A stretch of 62,606 nucleotides of DNA from Pseudocalidococcus azoricus BACA0444. GTDB taxonomy: Bacteria > Cyanobacteriota > Cyanobacteriia > Thermosynechococcales > Thermosynechococcaceae. Positions 8,555-17,189 of the stretch are shown here, one piece after another. Below the pieces are notes generated by a model. That model searched no databases and was not told the origin of the DNA. It saw nothing but the letters and a program-made list of their open reading frames with translations. The first letter of the stretch is position 1. Every line of letters starts with the position of its first letter. A program made the position numbers and the translations under genes. The stretch covers positions 1-62,606 of the forward strand of contig NZ_JAVMIP010000019.1 of the NCBI RefSeq assembly GCF_031729055.1, given 5' to 3'.

Positions 8555-10991
8555 CCCCAGGCAGGCCTAGATTTTGACGGAGTTTAAGCCAACGTTTCCG
8601 CAATTGCCAAAACTTACTGGTTTTAATCCAGTTAATGCGTTGCTTTGCTTGGAGAAGTTGTAACTCTGGGGGTTTGGCTAGATCAATAATCACTTCATCC
8701 ACCAGGCCGGGTCGGCCGATCAATTTTTGCAGCTTGTGGGCCATCCGCCGGAGTTGCCAGAATTTACTACTTTCCATCTCTTGAACTAAGAAGAGTAAAT
8801 GTTCTAAACCAAAGGTATCTTGGCCTGGTGCTTGAGTTTTCGCTAATTCCGCTTGTAGGTGACGAAATTTCTGCCAAATTAACTTTTGCTTGAATGACGC
8901 TGGTGTTTCCCCCTGTTCTGCCTGTTGTTGAAGAACTCTGGTCAGGACATTGGCAACTTCTTCGGCCATAGTTGTCCAGGAAAACTGACGACTTTGGGCC
9001 AGGCCAGCCTGAATTAAACCAGCTCGAACTTCAGGTATCTGGACTTTTGCTAAGGCTTGAATCATATCAGTGGGATCATCTGCACTGACATAAAGGGCCG
9101 CCGTTCCCGCAACTTCAGGAATCGCTGAATTATGACAGGTAATCACGGGGCAACCACAGGCCATGGCCTCTAAAACGGGTAAACCAAACCCTTCATAGCG
9201 AGAGGGATATACTAGGGCAATGGCACCACTATAGGCAATGGCCAATTCTGCATCAGTTAAGCGGGCCATTTTTATAGATTCGTGGGAAACGATTTGGGCT
9301 AATTCCGGCTCTAATTTTGACTGACCACCAACACAGAAAATCTGCAACTCTGCCTTGTTAGGTATTTGATTAAAAGCTGTAAAAAATAGTTGAATATTTT
9401 TGTAGCCGTCAAAGCCAACCCGGTCCCCAACCACCAAGAAATAGGGTTTCTCCAGGCCCATCCTCGTCCGAAACGATTTGATTTGCGTCTGATTCGCAGG
9501 TTGAAATGTAGAGTCTAGGCCGTTATAGGTGAGATAAATTTGCGACTGATCCAGGCCTGGAAAAAATCGGATTAAATCTTTCGCCGTATGCTTAGATACC
9601 GTCAAATAGGCAGATGCATAAAGAATCGCCAATTGTTTTTCCCGCCACCCGGAAACCGTCAAATCAAAGCCCAAGACTTCCGGAATCATATCGTGGACAA
9701 GCAACACCGTTGGGGTATGAATGGGGGTGGTGTAGTAGGTAGAAATAAATAACTCAATCCCGGCCTGGTCGCAAATAGCTTGGAGTTTGAGACTATCTTC
9801 TCCAGCCGCCTCTTGGTTATAGGGATGAATCAGACGATAGCGCAGGCCAGGTAGGCGGGGGGCTGTTTGGGCCCGGTCTAAAATTAAAACGTTCTCTGCA
9901 AACCCTGACTTGACCCACGCTTGAAAAATCGAACGCCAAACCCGACCAATGCCACTGTGAAGTAGTTGAAAAAAGACGGCATCAACGGCAATCTTGGGAG
10001 CTGCGTTCGGGGTGGGGCGGGGAATTTGCGCGAGTTCTGACTCGGTTCTAAAGTGCCAGGCCGGGCGGGACTCCTGAGCCTGATCAGCCACAGCAACCGG
10101 GAGGACACCACAATGAGCGGCCAAATCCACAACCGTATCATCCGTCACCCAAGCAAAATAATTCCTTAAAAATACCGGAAACCCCGACTCAGATTGCAAA
10201 CGCTGCCATTGACTGAGGGCATCACGATACCCATAATATTTTTCCTTAAATGTAATCTGCTCAGGCAGGACATAGGCAAAATGTTGAAAAACCAGGCCCA
10301 ATGCTTCCGTATCATCATGGTGGATAGGGTTGATCCGGCTGACATCTTCGCCCTTGAGATTGACTAATTGGGGTGGCTCATGTTTGGCCCAAGACATCCC
10401 TGGCTGATATCTCCAAGTTCGTAACCACTCTTGCTCAGGGTTTTGGGAATAGCAATAGCGAGAAGCAACCACCAGATGGGGGCCAACAAAATAATGACAC
10501 CAGTAAAACGCTGCCGTCAGATCCGGGTTACGGACAAAGTGAGCATGGGTTGTGGTGATTTGGCCTGCTGTCCAAAGCTCATCCGCATCTATCTGCCACA
10601 GTAAACAGTCTGCTTGGATGTTCCGTAAAGGGGCATTCACCATTTCCCGTTTGCCATCCCAAAACTGGCCGGGTGGAGGGCGGTAGAGAGTAATATGCTC
10701 AGGAAAACGAGCCGCGATACCATCCAAATACTCAGTTGTGCCGTCAATACTTAAGCCATTGCGATGCAAGCTCGGATCAATGCGTCCCCCTTGGGCCACA
10801 CTCCAGGCCGTGTCATGTTTGAGTTCCGCAACTCCTTCAATAACGTGCCAATGCCAAGGTAGCTCAAGGGCCTGGAAGACTTGCAGGTGGTACTCAATAA
10901 AGGGTTGGCCATTCAGAACAATGGTAAAAAAGTGGATCGGTAGCTCAGTTGGGACTCCCATTTGGCCTAAGTTCTGCCCGATGCTAGTCAT
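8529..10991 (-). CDS. two-domain glycosyltransferase: GT-A-like N-domain fused to GT4
   Basis: About 820 residues. The N-terminal third (PIHFFTIVLNGQPFIEYHLQ through LLWQIDADELW) looks like a GT-A glycosyltransferase with a DAD/DxD metal site. The middle to C-terminal part is a GT4 domain with VLLVHDMIPEV, YFLVVGDRVGFDGYKN, YPSRYEGFGLPVLEAM and PEVAGTAALYV. The tail holds two copies of an S-KFWQLR motif followed by basic helices. ATG 10991 gives an ATGA overlap with the previous gene's stop (10988), a strong argument for this start over one 22 codons upstream. It is probably bifunctional, adding two sugars in sequence, but that is inference. Confidence 0.85.
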   Translation of the reverse strand: MTSIGQNLGQMGVPTELPIHFFTIVLNGQPFIEYHLQVFQALELPWHWHVIEGVAELKHDTAWSVAQGGRIDPSLHRNGLSIDGTTEYLDGIAARFPEHITLYRPPPGQFWDGKREMVNAPLRNIQADCLLWQIDADELWTAGQITTTHAHFVRNPDLTAAFYWCHYFVGPHLVVASRYCYSQNPEQEWLRTWRYQPGMSWAKHEPPQLVNLKGEDVSRINPIHHDDTEALGLVFQHFAYVLPEQITFKEKYYGYRDALSQWQRLQSESGFPVFLRNYFAWVTDDTVVDLAAHCGVLPVAVADQAQESRPAWHFRTESELAQIPRPTPNAAPKIAVDAVFFQLLHSGIGRVWRSIFQAWVKSGFAENVLILDRAQTAPRLPGLRYRLIHPYNQEAAGEDSLKLQAICDQAGIELFISTYYTTPIHTPTVLLVHDMIPEVLGFDLTVSGWREKQLAILYASAYLTVSKHTAKDLIRFFPGLDQSQIYLTYNGLDSTFQPANQTQIKSFRTRMGLEKPYFLVVGDRVGFDGYKNIQLFFTAFNQIPNKAELQIFCVGGQSKLEPELAQIVSHESIKMARLTDAELAIAYSGAIALVYPSRYEGFGLPVLEAMACGCPVITCHNSAIPEVAGTAALYVSADDPTDMIQALAKVQIPEVRAGLIQAGLAQSRQFSWTTMAEEVANVLTRVLQQQAEQGETPASFKQKLIWQKFRHLQAELAKTQAPGQDTFGLEHLLFLVQEMESSKFWQLRRMAHKLQKLIGRPGLVDEVIIDLAKPPELQLLQAKQRINWIKTSKFWQLRKRWLKLRQNLGLPGDDPDSPLV

Positions 10992-11929
10992 GACTCCATA
11001 TCCCCAGGCCAGCCCAAACGCTTTTTGACCTGGAACCACTTCTGCCGCAAAGTCCAAAATTTACTGGTTTTCATCGCCGCAATCGTCGCCTGGGCCGCTT
11101 GTAATTTTGCAATTAGGGTTTGGACTTCAACTTCTTCAGAGCCTCCTGTTGTCAGTTGGGCCAAGGTTTCAGACCACTGGGACTCCCGTTGCCGCAGCTC
11201 AGTAATTTGCTTTTGATAGGCCAGGATCCGGCGTTGCTGCCATTCAGGGGTTTGATAGGGGGGAAATTGATTTTGAATCCGATACACTTCGGGCAGAACT
11301 TTAGTCATCTGGGCGGATTGACCATCAATGGCATAGGAGGCAACAGTAATCGGCATATAACCAATTTTGACATTGGGCTGTTGGGTTAAGCGCAAGAACC
11401 AATCATAATCGGCAGCAATTTTATATTGTTCATCAAATCCTCCCATCGCCTCTAAAACGGATCGGCGGGCAAAGGTGGCCTGGTGCGGCAAAGCCCCGCA
11501 AATTAATTCATCTAAAATCTGCTCTGGGGGCGGTGGGCGGTGTAAGGATGGCTCACGCTGGGGATAACGGACTTGCAGATTACCATAAACAACATCAATC
11601 TGAGAATATTTGATTAAGAAATCCGTCACGGACTGCATCACAAACTCATTCACTAGATAGTCATCGGCATTTAAGAAATAGACATAATCACCGGATGCCT
11701 TCGCAATTCCCTTGTTCATCGCATGATAAAGCCCCCGATCCGGCTCACTCACAACAAGAGCAATGTCTGACTGATAAGCCTGAATGATGTCTAGGGTTTT
11801 ATCTTGAGATGCACCATCAATAATTAAATATTCAGTCTTGGTATCTTTTTGGTTTATAACACTTTGAATCGTTCTTTCAATGGTTTTCTCGGCATTATAG
11901 CAAACTGTGATAATCGAAATTTTAAGCAT
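10988..11929 (-). CDS. family 2 glycosyltransferase with C-terminal TSKFW tail
   Basis: First gene of the four-gene glycosyltransferase operon. It begins MLKISIITVCYNAEKTIERT (ATG 11929; a start 14 codons upstream is open but lies before the conserved strand). GT2 landmarks are LIIDGASQDKTLDIIQ, SEPDRGLYHAMNKGI, YFLNADDYL (DxD equivalent) and FDEQYKIAADYDWFLRL. After the catalytic domain comes a helical segment ending MKTSKFWTLRQKW and LGWPGDMES, homologous to the tail of the next gene. The stop overlaps the next ATG by four bases, implying translational coupling. Confidence 0.9.
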   Translation of the reverse strand: MLKISIITVCYNAEKTIERTIQSVINQKDTKTEYLIIDGASQDKTLDIIQAYQSDIALVVSEPDRGLYHAMNKGIAKASGDYVYFLNADDYLVNEFVMQSVTDFLIKYSQIDVVYGNLQVRYPQREPSLHRPPPPEQILDELICGALPHQATFARRSVLEAMGGFDEQYKIAADYDWFLRLTQQPNVKIGYMPITVASYAIDGQSAQMTKVLPEVYRIQNQFPPYQTPEWQQRRILAYQKQITELRQRESQWSETLAQLTTGGSEEVEVQTLIAKLQAAQATIAAMKTSKFWTLRQKWFQVKKRLGWPGDMES

Positions 11930-12535
11930 TGCAATGAATTCGGGAATGTTATATTGACAGGCTTCTATCATTCACTACTCAGGGATATTTATGAGTGAAA
12001 GACCACCAGTTAACGAAGAAGAGGGAAAATGGTCTTTTTCAGAAACAATCTATTCAAGGGGAAAACAAACATCAAGAGAACTCTAGTTCATGAGGCAGCA
12101 CTTGAGATCTATCATCAGAATCTTAACGCTGACGTCAATCATCATGCCAGAAGCAGCGGGGTGACTCACCATCCTTGACCAGGAATATATTATGTGGTTT
12201 TGATCATTTTGATATCCTAAGAAACAGGACTTCCCGCTTGTCAATAATAAGGCCATCATTAGGAGTTAAGAGAGTTCTATCGCAGTCCGTTTTCATTTGT
12301 AAGAATACTTGCTTATCACTACTGATACCAGAAATAAGGAATAGCCTTTCCTTTGGCGGAGAGTGACATAAAAATTCTTGAATCAAAAATACTGGCTCAC
12401 TCGATCTCACAAATCATTACGGCTTGCGATAGTTCATTAGTTCGATGATGGGGGTGCAAAGCCTTTCACCTCTGGGAGATGCTTGATCGTTTTTCCTGGG
12501 GCCGATGTATTTATCTGTGGGGCCAGTATTTTGCC
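11930..12535. other. intergenic region without a recognisable gene
   Basis: Between the divergent start of the glycosyltransferase operon and the end of the downstream hydrolase gene. A 31-codon frame (11991-12086 plus) and a 68-codon frame (12204-12410 minus, GTG start, containing LTPNDGLIIDKREVLFLRIS) are open, but neither matches a family I know. CAGGCC words, frequent elsewhere, are absent, consistent with decayed or foreign DNA. The operon promoter must lie at about 11935-12050, but no clear -35/-10 pair stands out. Confidence 0.4.
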
Positions 12536-13402
12536 TTAGGGGTGAGGTTGCGGGACTTTCAGGAAATTGTTGACCACAGCCAAATAGGTTGCAGCATCTT
12601 CCAACATCGGAAAGTGGCCGGTTTTGGGGATAACGATTTGCTTGACGCGGGGGTTTAACTGGGCGGCGGTTTGGCCGAGGGGGGCAGGAATAATTTGATC
12701 GAATTCTCCTGAGATGAGCAATGTGGGGGTTTGGATTCTGGCAAAGGCCTGGGGAATCTGGATTGCAGCCCATTCGCTCACGGCAGAGTACATTAACCCA
12801 AGGGCGGCCGTTGCATTGGCCTGGAGAAAGTCTTCTAGAAATTCCTGTTGCCAGGCCTGGGGAATAGGGCGATCTAAAAATCGACTCATAAATAAACGGG
12901 CCACACCGGGAATTTGACTGAGCCAGCGGGGCCGAAACTGGACAACATAACCGCCCATCAGGTGAAAGAGGGCAAAGGGCAAGGGTTCATACGTAAAAAT
13001 ACCGCTACAGGTGAGGATGGCCTGGTAAACCCGGTCGGGATATTGGCTGAGGAAGAGGGCGGCAATGGAGGCCCCGGTGGAATGGGCATTCAAATAAACT
13101 TTTTCCAGGCCCAGGCCATCTAAAAATTCCTTGAGGTCTGTAACATAACTAGGCAAATTGTAGGCTTGGGGGTTGTCCTGATCCTTTGGAGCTGACTGGC
13201 TTTGTCCAAATCCCCGCAGATCGTAGAGGAGGCAGTCAAAATCTGGGGCTAAGGCCGTTGCAGTTGTTTGCCAATAGGCACTAGAGCCACCCCACCCATG
13301 CAAAAACACCATGACAGGTTTGGGGTGTTCAGAACTGGCAGAAGCATCTTGACAAATCCACTGGTAATAATGGGAGACCCCGCGCACCACCACATCGGAC
13401 AT
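12536..13402 (-). CDS. alpha/beta hydrolase
   Basis: 288 residues with the alpha/beta-hydrolase layout: oxyanion segment VFLHGWGGSSAYW, then LLYDLRGFGQS, nucleophile elbow NAHSTGAS (Ser in an AHSTG context rather than strict GxSxG), acid residue in LLISGEFDQIIPA and catalytic His in PKTGHFPMLED. A cap of roughly 60 residues separates the elbow from the acid. The family includes esterases, haloperoxidases and C-C hydrolases; the substrate cannot be assigned. Start ATG 13402. The next gene ends about 80 bases upstream on the same strand. Confidence 0.88.
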   Translation of the reverse strand: MSDVVVRGVSHYYQWICQDASASSEHPKPVMVFLHGWGGSSAYWQTTATALAPDFDCLLYDLRGFGQSQSAPKDQDNPQAYNLPSYVTDLKEFLDGLGLEKVYLNAHSTGASIAALFLSQYPDRVYQAILTCSGIFTYEPLPFALFHLMGGYVVQFRPRWLSQIPGVARLFMSRFLDRPIPQAWQQEFLEDFLQANATAALGLMYSAVSEWAAIQIPQAFARIQTPTLLISGEFDQIIPAPLGQTAAQLNPRVKQIVIPKTGHFPMLEDAATYLAVVNNFLKVPQPHP

Positions 13403-13479
13403 AGGACAGGCTCACGGACAAAAAGAGACAACGAAAGGGGAGGACATTTACGGCAGAATCATGAATAAATTAGCCAGAG

Positions 13480-13743
13480 TTAAGAGGAGAAGCGATCGAC
13501 ACTGGAGCTAAAGACAGGTTCGACACGAATGGCGAGGATTTTGGCCGGGCGAATGACCATATATTCCCCTTGGATGGTTTTGATTGGCACGGAGATAAAC
13601 TCACTGGAGTCAGAACGGGGGATGACTTCGTTGCTGTACCATTTTTGAAAGTCTTGAATAGAGGGAAATCTAACTTCTTCTTTGTGGCCGCCTTCAATAA
13701 ATAAGTGAACGGAAAATTCTGAGGGTGTTCTGGGCATGACCAT
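13480..13743 (-). CDS. small conserved hypothetical protein (about 87 aa)
   Basis: Short acidic/polar protein with FSVHLFIEGGHKEEVRFPS and EYMVIRPAKILAIRVEPVF; the pattern suggests a small all-beta or alpha/beta fold with no signal peptide or membrane segment. It ends 77 bases upstream of the hydrolase start on the same strand. Two starts (ATG 13743 and 13737) are possible. Amino-acid composition and isolated placement support a real gene, but I do not recognise the family. Confidence 0.6.
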   Translation of the reverse strand: MVMPRTPSEFSVHLFIEGGHKEEVRFPSIQDFQKWYSNEVIPRSDSSEFISVPIKTIQGEYMVIRPAKILAIRVEPVFSSSVDRFSS

Positions 13744-13814
13744 TATCTCTCACTGCACTCCTATTATCAGCGTAGTCGGCCGTGAGTTGGGCCCTCCTGG
13801 CACATCTGAAATCG

Positions 13815-15056
13815 TCAGGATCTAACCAACGCCATCAATAAAGGCTGTCCTAAATAACTGTTTTTAGTTGGAACACCCGGTAACGCAAAAAAGTAGCCCC
13901 CCCCAATGGGTTTGATATATTCCTCCAGGGGTTCACCATTGAGGCGATTTTGCACGGTTTCAAACCCCCGCTCTAAATCCTGTTGAAAAGCCATAAATAA
14001 TAGCCCCATATCCAACTGTCCGGCTTTATCAACGCCACGGGAATAGTGAAAGCCCTTGCGAAGAATCCGGTTGGCCTCTGTGGCAGAGGTGCGCGGGTTA
14101 GCCAGGCGAATATGGGCATCAAGAGCAATGATGTTACCTTGAGGGTCTTGGCTGTAATTAGGAATATCCTCTTCATGTTTGTATCCTAAGGGTGCGCCAG
14201 AATCCCGCGACCGGCCAAAAATTTCTTCTTGTTCTTCCAAAGCGGTGCGATCCCAAAACTCGACAAACATCCGAATCACCCGCACCACTTGATAGGTTCC
14301 CCCCACAGCCCAGGCCGGTTCGCCACTATTGCGCTGTACCCAAACCAAGTGGTTCATCAGGTTTTTATCTTGGGGGTCTAGATTTGCGGTTCCATCCTTA
14401 AAACCCATTAAATTCCGCACGGTAGTCCGATGCGGGTGTGGGTCTGCATCCGGTTGTTGAAATCCAGAGATTTGCCACCGGAGAACCACCAGGCCGGCCA
14501 ACTGCTTCAAAATATCCCGCAAGGCATGAATATTGGTTTCATTATGGTTAGAGCAAAATTGCAGGAGTAAATCCCCATGACACAGGTGTGGATCCAGGCG
14601 ATCATTGGGAAAATTCGGCATTTGCTTGAGATGAATCGGTTTTTGAGCCACCAGGCCATAGCGATCATCAAACAGCGAGGCTCCCACCCCCACCGTGACC
14701 GTGAGGTAATCTGCCGGAAATTCAGGCCCAAAAATTCCAGATCCAGTCGGCGGATATTTTGGCTCTAGGGGTGGCCAGGTTCCCCCGGCGGTTAAAAATT
14801 CAATCCGCTGGGTGAGAATTTGAAATAATTTTTGTAATTCCTCAGTGGAGCGGGCGGTGACATCCAAAGCTACAACCAAGGCTGAAGCCACATCTGGAGT
14901 GGTAATGCCAGCTTGATGGGGGCCTAAAAATGGAATTACATCACTGGGGACGGTCTTGGCCTGGGCCTGGTTGAGGGAAAAAGCCCCCATCACTCCTACC
15001 CCAACTAAAGTCACCATGCCGCCAAGAAATTGCCGCCGCCCCAAATGTAACGACAT
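13815..15056 (-). CDS. efeB: Dyp-type heme peroxidase, Tat-exported (EfeB-like)
   Basis: Dye-decolourising peroxidase, the EfeB member of ferrous-iron uptake systems. From ATG 15056 the protein starts MSLHLGRRQFLGG, a twin-arginine signal followed by a hydrophobic core and AQA cleavage region, so it is exported folded with heme. The family motif GFKDG (distal Asp) lies at about 218-222, and the proximal-heme His is in LDAHIRLANPRT (about 315). A TTG start at 15086 would extend the N-terminus by ten residues into the previous gene and is less likely. EfeB is thought to oxidise Fe(II) or act on heme outside the membrane. It follows the imelysin-domain gene directly. Confidence 0.9.
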   Translation of the reverse strand: MSLHLGRRQFLGGMVTLVGVGVMGAFSLNQAQAKTVPSDVIPFLGPHQAGITTPDVASALVVALDVTARSTEELQKLFQILTQRIEFLTAGGTWPPLEPKYPPTGSGIFGPEFPADYLTVTVGVGASLFDDRYGLVAQKPIHLKQMPNFPNDRLDPHLCHGDLLLQFCSNHNETNIHALRDILKQLAGLVVLRWQISGFQQPDADPHPHRTTVRNLMGFKDGTANLDPQDKNLMNHLVWVQRNSGEPAWAVGGTYQVVRVIRMFVEFWDRTALEEQEEIFGRSRDSGAPLGYKHEEDIPNYSQDPQGNIIALDAHIRLANPRTSATEANRILRKGFHYSRGVDKAGQLDMGLLFMAFQQDLERGFETVQNRLNGEPLEEYIKPIGGGYFFALPGVPTKNSYLGQPLLMALVRS

Positions 15057-15075
15057 TGGCCGAGAGCTACACCCT

Positions 15076-16065
15076 TTAGACACCAATAACCCCCCGTAAT
15101 TTTGCTAGGTTTTCTGCCAGCCGAGCCAGATCCGCTTGGAGCCGTTGCTTATCTTGGGGGGTTAACTGGTCATAGCTCTTAAAGCCACCCCCAGGGAGAG
15201 CATATTTGGCTAAAACCTGATTGACCGCTGCAAAGTCTTGATCAATTTCCCCAAGAATCGTTGGGTTAACCCGTTGAATCAGCGGCCGGAGAATCTCAAC
15301 AATTTTTTGCGATCCCTCCACATTGGCCTGGAACGCCCAAAAGTCTGTGCGACTATAGCGTTCTTCTTCGCCCGTAATTTTGCCTTGGGCGACTTCTTCA
15401 ATTAGCTCTGATGTCCCCCGCACCATATCCCTGGGGTCAATCTCAAGGGCGACAATACAGGTTTTTAACCCCTCTAAGTCGGTCATGAGCTTCTGCGCGA
15501 AACCTTCATAGCCTTTGGTGGTGTTGTACTTAAATAGGCCCATCTCAATCCGGTGAAAGCCAGTAAACTCTGGATCATCTTCACCCTTAAAATCATCCAC
15601 TCGCGCATCAATGGAGCGATCAAACTCAGCAAAGGACTCAGCAATCGGCTCAATCCGTTCCCACCCCAAACGGGAGGGGGCATACATGGCCTGGGCTCCG
15701 GCTAAGTCTCCAGCCATCACCCGCTCCGTAAAAACCTGACTATCCGTGAGGAGGCGATTGGTTTCTGCCAAAACATAGGCTTTATATTGATCTACCGCTT
15801 GCTGCAATTCTTGGGGCTGAATGGCGGGATTAAGGGTCGCTGGCTGACTGGCAGATGTCCCCCCCTCACCTCCTTCTCCCCCCTCACTACCCCCTCGGCT
15901 TCCTTCACCACCCAGGCCCTTGCGACAGGGATCAACCACGACTGGGGCTGATTGAGCCATTGCTGGAGAGAGGGCGGCATCTAGGGGCAGTTGCAGAACG
16001 GGTGTGATCCCCGTCAATACATAGGTTCCGACTCCCAACCATAGTTTTGTTTTTCGAGTCATCAT
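15076..16065 (-). CDS. efeO: EfeO-like imelysin-domain (M75) periplasmic iron-uptake protein
   Basis: Begins with a signal peptide (KLWLGVGTYVLTG through PAMAQSAP), followed by a Gly/Glu/Ser-rich linker of about 20 residues and then the M75 domain from about residue 80 (LQQAVDQYKAYVLAETNRL). The family metal motif HxxE is seen in GFHRIEMGLF. EfeO proteins bind iron in the periplasm and hand it to the permease EfeU. No N-terminal cupredoxin domain is present, so this is the short form. ATG 16065/16062 is preceded by GGAAA; GTG 16077 is the alternative. The permease gene is not next to it in this window. Confidence 0.88.
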   Translation of the reverse strand: MMTRKTKLWLGVGTYVLTGITPVLQLPLDAALSPAMAQSAPVVVDPCRKGLGGEGSRGGSEGGEGGEGGTSASQPATLNPAIQPQELQQAVDQYKAYVLAETNRLLTDSQVFTERVMAGDLAGAQAMYAPSRLGWERIEPIAESFAEFDRSIDARVDDFKGEDDPEFTGFHRIEMGLFKYNTTKGYEGFAQKLMTDLEGLKTCIVALEIDPRDMVRGTSELIEEVAQGKITGEEERYSRTDFWAFQANVEGSQKIVEILRPLIQRVNPTILGEIDQDFAAVNQVLAKYALPGGGFKSYDQLTPQDKQRLQADLARLAENLAKLRGVIGV

Positions 16066-16119
16066 ATTTTCCAGCACAAATACTAAGAGGCCAACGACTA
16101 TGTCATTTTTTAAGTAAGA

Positions 16120-16134
16120 ATTATTTGCAATAAT
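16120..16134. promoter_or_regulatory. candidate Fur-type operator between efeO and the PiuC-like gene
   Basis: ATTATT-TGC-AATAAT is a perfect 6-bp palindrome with a 3-base spacer, 55 bases before efeO. AT-rich palindromes of this kind are typical of ferric-uptake-regulator sites, and both flanking genes belong to iron-linked families. The rest of the divergent gap (16066-16421) holds AT-rich sequence, including TGATAAAATTTAAATCA around 16259-16275, but no gene. Assignment as a Fur site is inference. Confidence 0.35.
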
Positions 16135-16421
16135 AACTCAACCTTTAATATCTGTAAACCGTCATTCCCTTGAGGAGCATTGGGGCGGGAATGAATGGAA
16201 CCAGGCCCAGGCCAGGAGTTTATTCAATGTTCAATGTCAATCTATCCGTTGATATATACCTGATAAAATTTAAATCAATATTATACCTAGATTGCGTTTA
16301 CAGGACTCGACCTGAACGTTGTTCGCAACCCGTTTGCTGAGAGTGCCATTGGCGACTCCAGAGGCTTTGATTTACAATTCTCCTGTAAAATATTTTCATC
16401 TACTTCTCTAGAACTATAGCT

Positions 16422-17093
16422 ATGATAATTAATCTTGCTAATGTGCTTTCAGAGCATGAGCTAGAGTCAATAAATTTGCAACTTGCAGCGGGGGAATTTG
16501 TCAGTGGTGCGACGACAGCAGGCTGGTATGCCCGTTTGGTTAAAAATAATACCCAACTCTCTAGTCAGGCCCCGGCCCAAGAAAATCTCGAGGCCATGGT
16601 TAAAACAGCCCTGAATCGCCATGAGCTTTTTCAAATGGCTGCCTTGCCGAAAACCCTTAGCCCAATTTTGTTTAGCCGTTACGGGCCGGGAATGCACTAT
16701 GGTCTCCATGTGGATAATGCCATCATGGGAGAGTCTTTGCCCCTGCGATCGGACTTAGCGTTTACCCTTTTCCTCAGTTCTCCCGCTAGCTATGGGGGCG
16801 GTGAGTTGGTGATTGAAACCCATCAGGGGGAACAGGCCATTAAGTTAGACATCAATCAAATGGTGCTTTATCCCGCCTCAACTCTCCACCGCGTCGAACC
16901 CATTCGCACAGGAGTTAGGTTGGCGGCCATTGGCTGGGTCCAAAGTTTAGTCCGAGATGCCAGTTACCGGGAAATTTTATTTGATTTGGATACAGTGCGG
17001 CGGGCCATGTTTGGGAAAGAGGGCAAAACTCCAGAATTTGATCTCCTGACCAAAACCCATGCTAATCTCCTCCGCCAGTGGGCAGAACTTTAA
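16422..17093 (+). CDS. Fe(II)/2-oxoglutarate dioxygenase, PKHD-type hydroxylase (PiuC/YbiX-like)
   Basis: 223 residues, the usual PiuC/YbiX length. The iron triad is visible: HYGLHVDNA supplies His and Asp of the HxD motif (about 96-98), STLHRVEPI supplies the distal His, and GVRLAAIGW the 2-oxoglutarate arginine. SYGGGELVIE and MVLYPAS are family hallmarks. In other bacteria piuC neighbours siderophore receptors and responds to iron. Here it diverges from efeO-efeB, which supports an iron-limitation role. The substrate is unknown. Confidence 0.9.
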   Translation: MIINLANVLSEHELESINLQLAAGEFVSGATTAGWYARLVKNNTQLSSQAPAQENLEAMVKTALNRHELFQMAALPKTLSPILFSRYGPGMHYGLHVDNAIMGESLPLRSDLAFTLFLSSPASYGGGELVIETHQGEQAIKLDINQMVLYPASTLHRVEPIRTGVRLAAIGWVQSLVRDASYREILFDLDTVRRAMFGKEGKTPEFDLLTKTHANLLRQWAEL

Positions 17094-17189
17094 GGTGCAG
17101 CTCTGGGATCTTGCCATCGCCCATTTCCCGGCCTGGGAGCTACACTGTAACGATAGATTAACAATTCATTTCTTTTATTTACGACTCCC

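Noticed and set aside
11991..12086. 31-codon plus-strand frame
   Set aside because: Too short, no ribosome-binding site, no similarity I can recognise.
12204..12410. 68-codon minus-strand frame in the intergenic region
   Set aside because: GTG start without ribosome-binding site, no recognised family; may be decayed DNA.
15354..15362. TATAGCGTT inside efeO, resembling a miniature-element end
   Set aside because: It lies in conserved coding sequence, has no partner end at about 106 bases and no matching interior.
15850..15915. G-rich repeated segment in efeO considered as a tandem-repeat element
   Set aside because: It encodes the Gly/Ser/Glu linker in frame, so it is explained by the protein.
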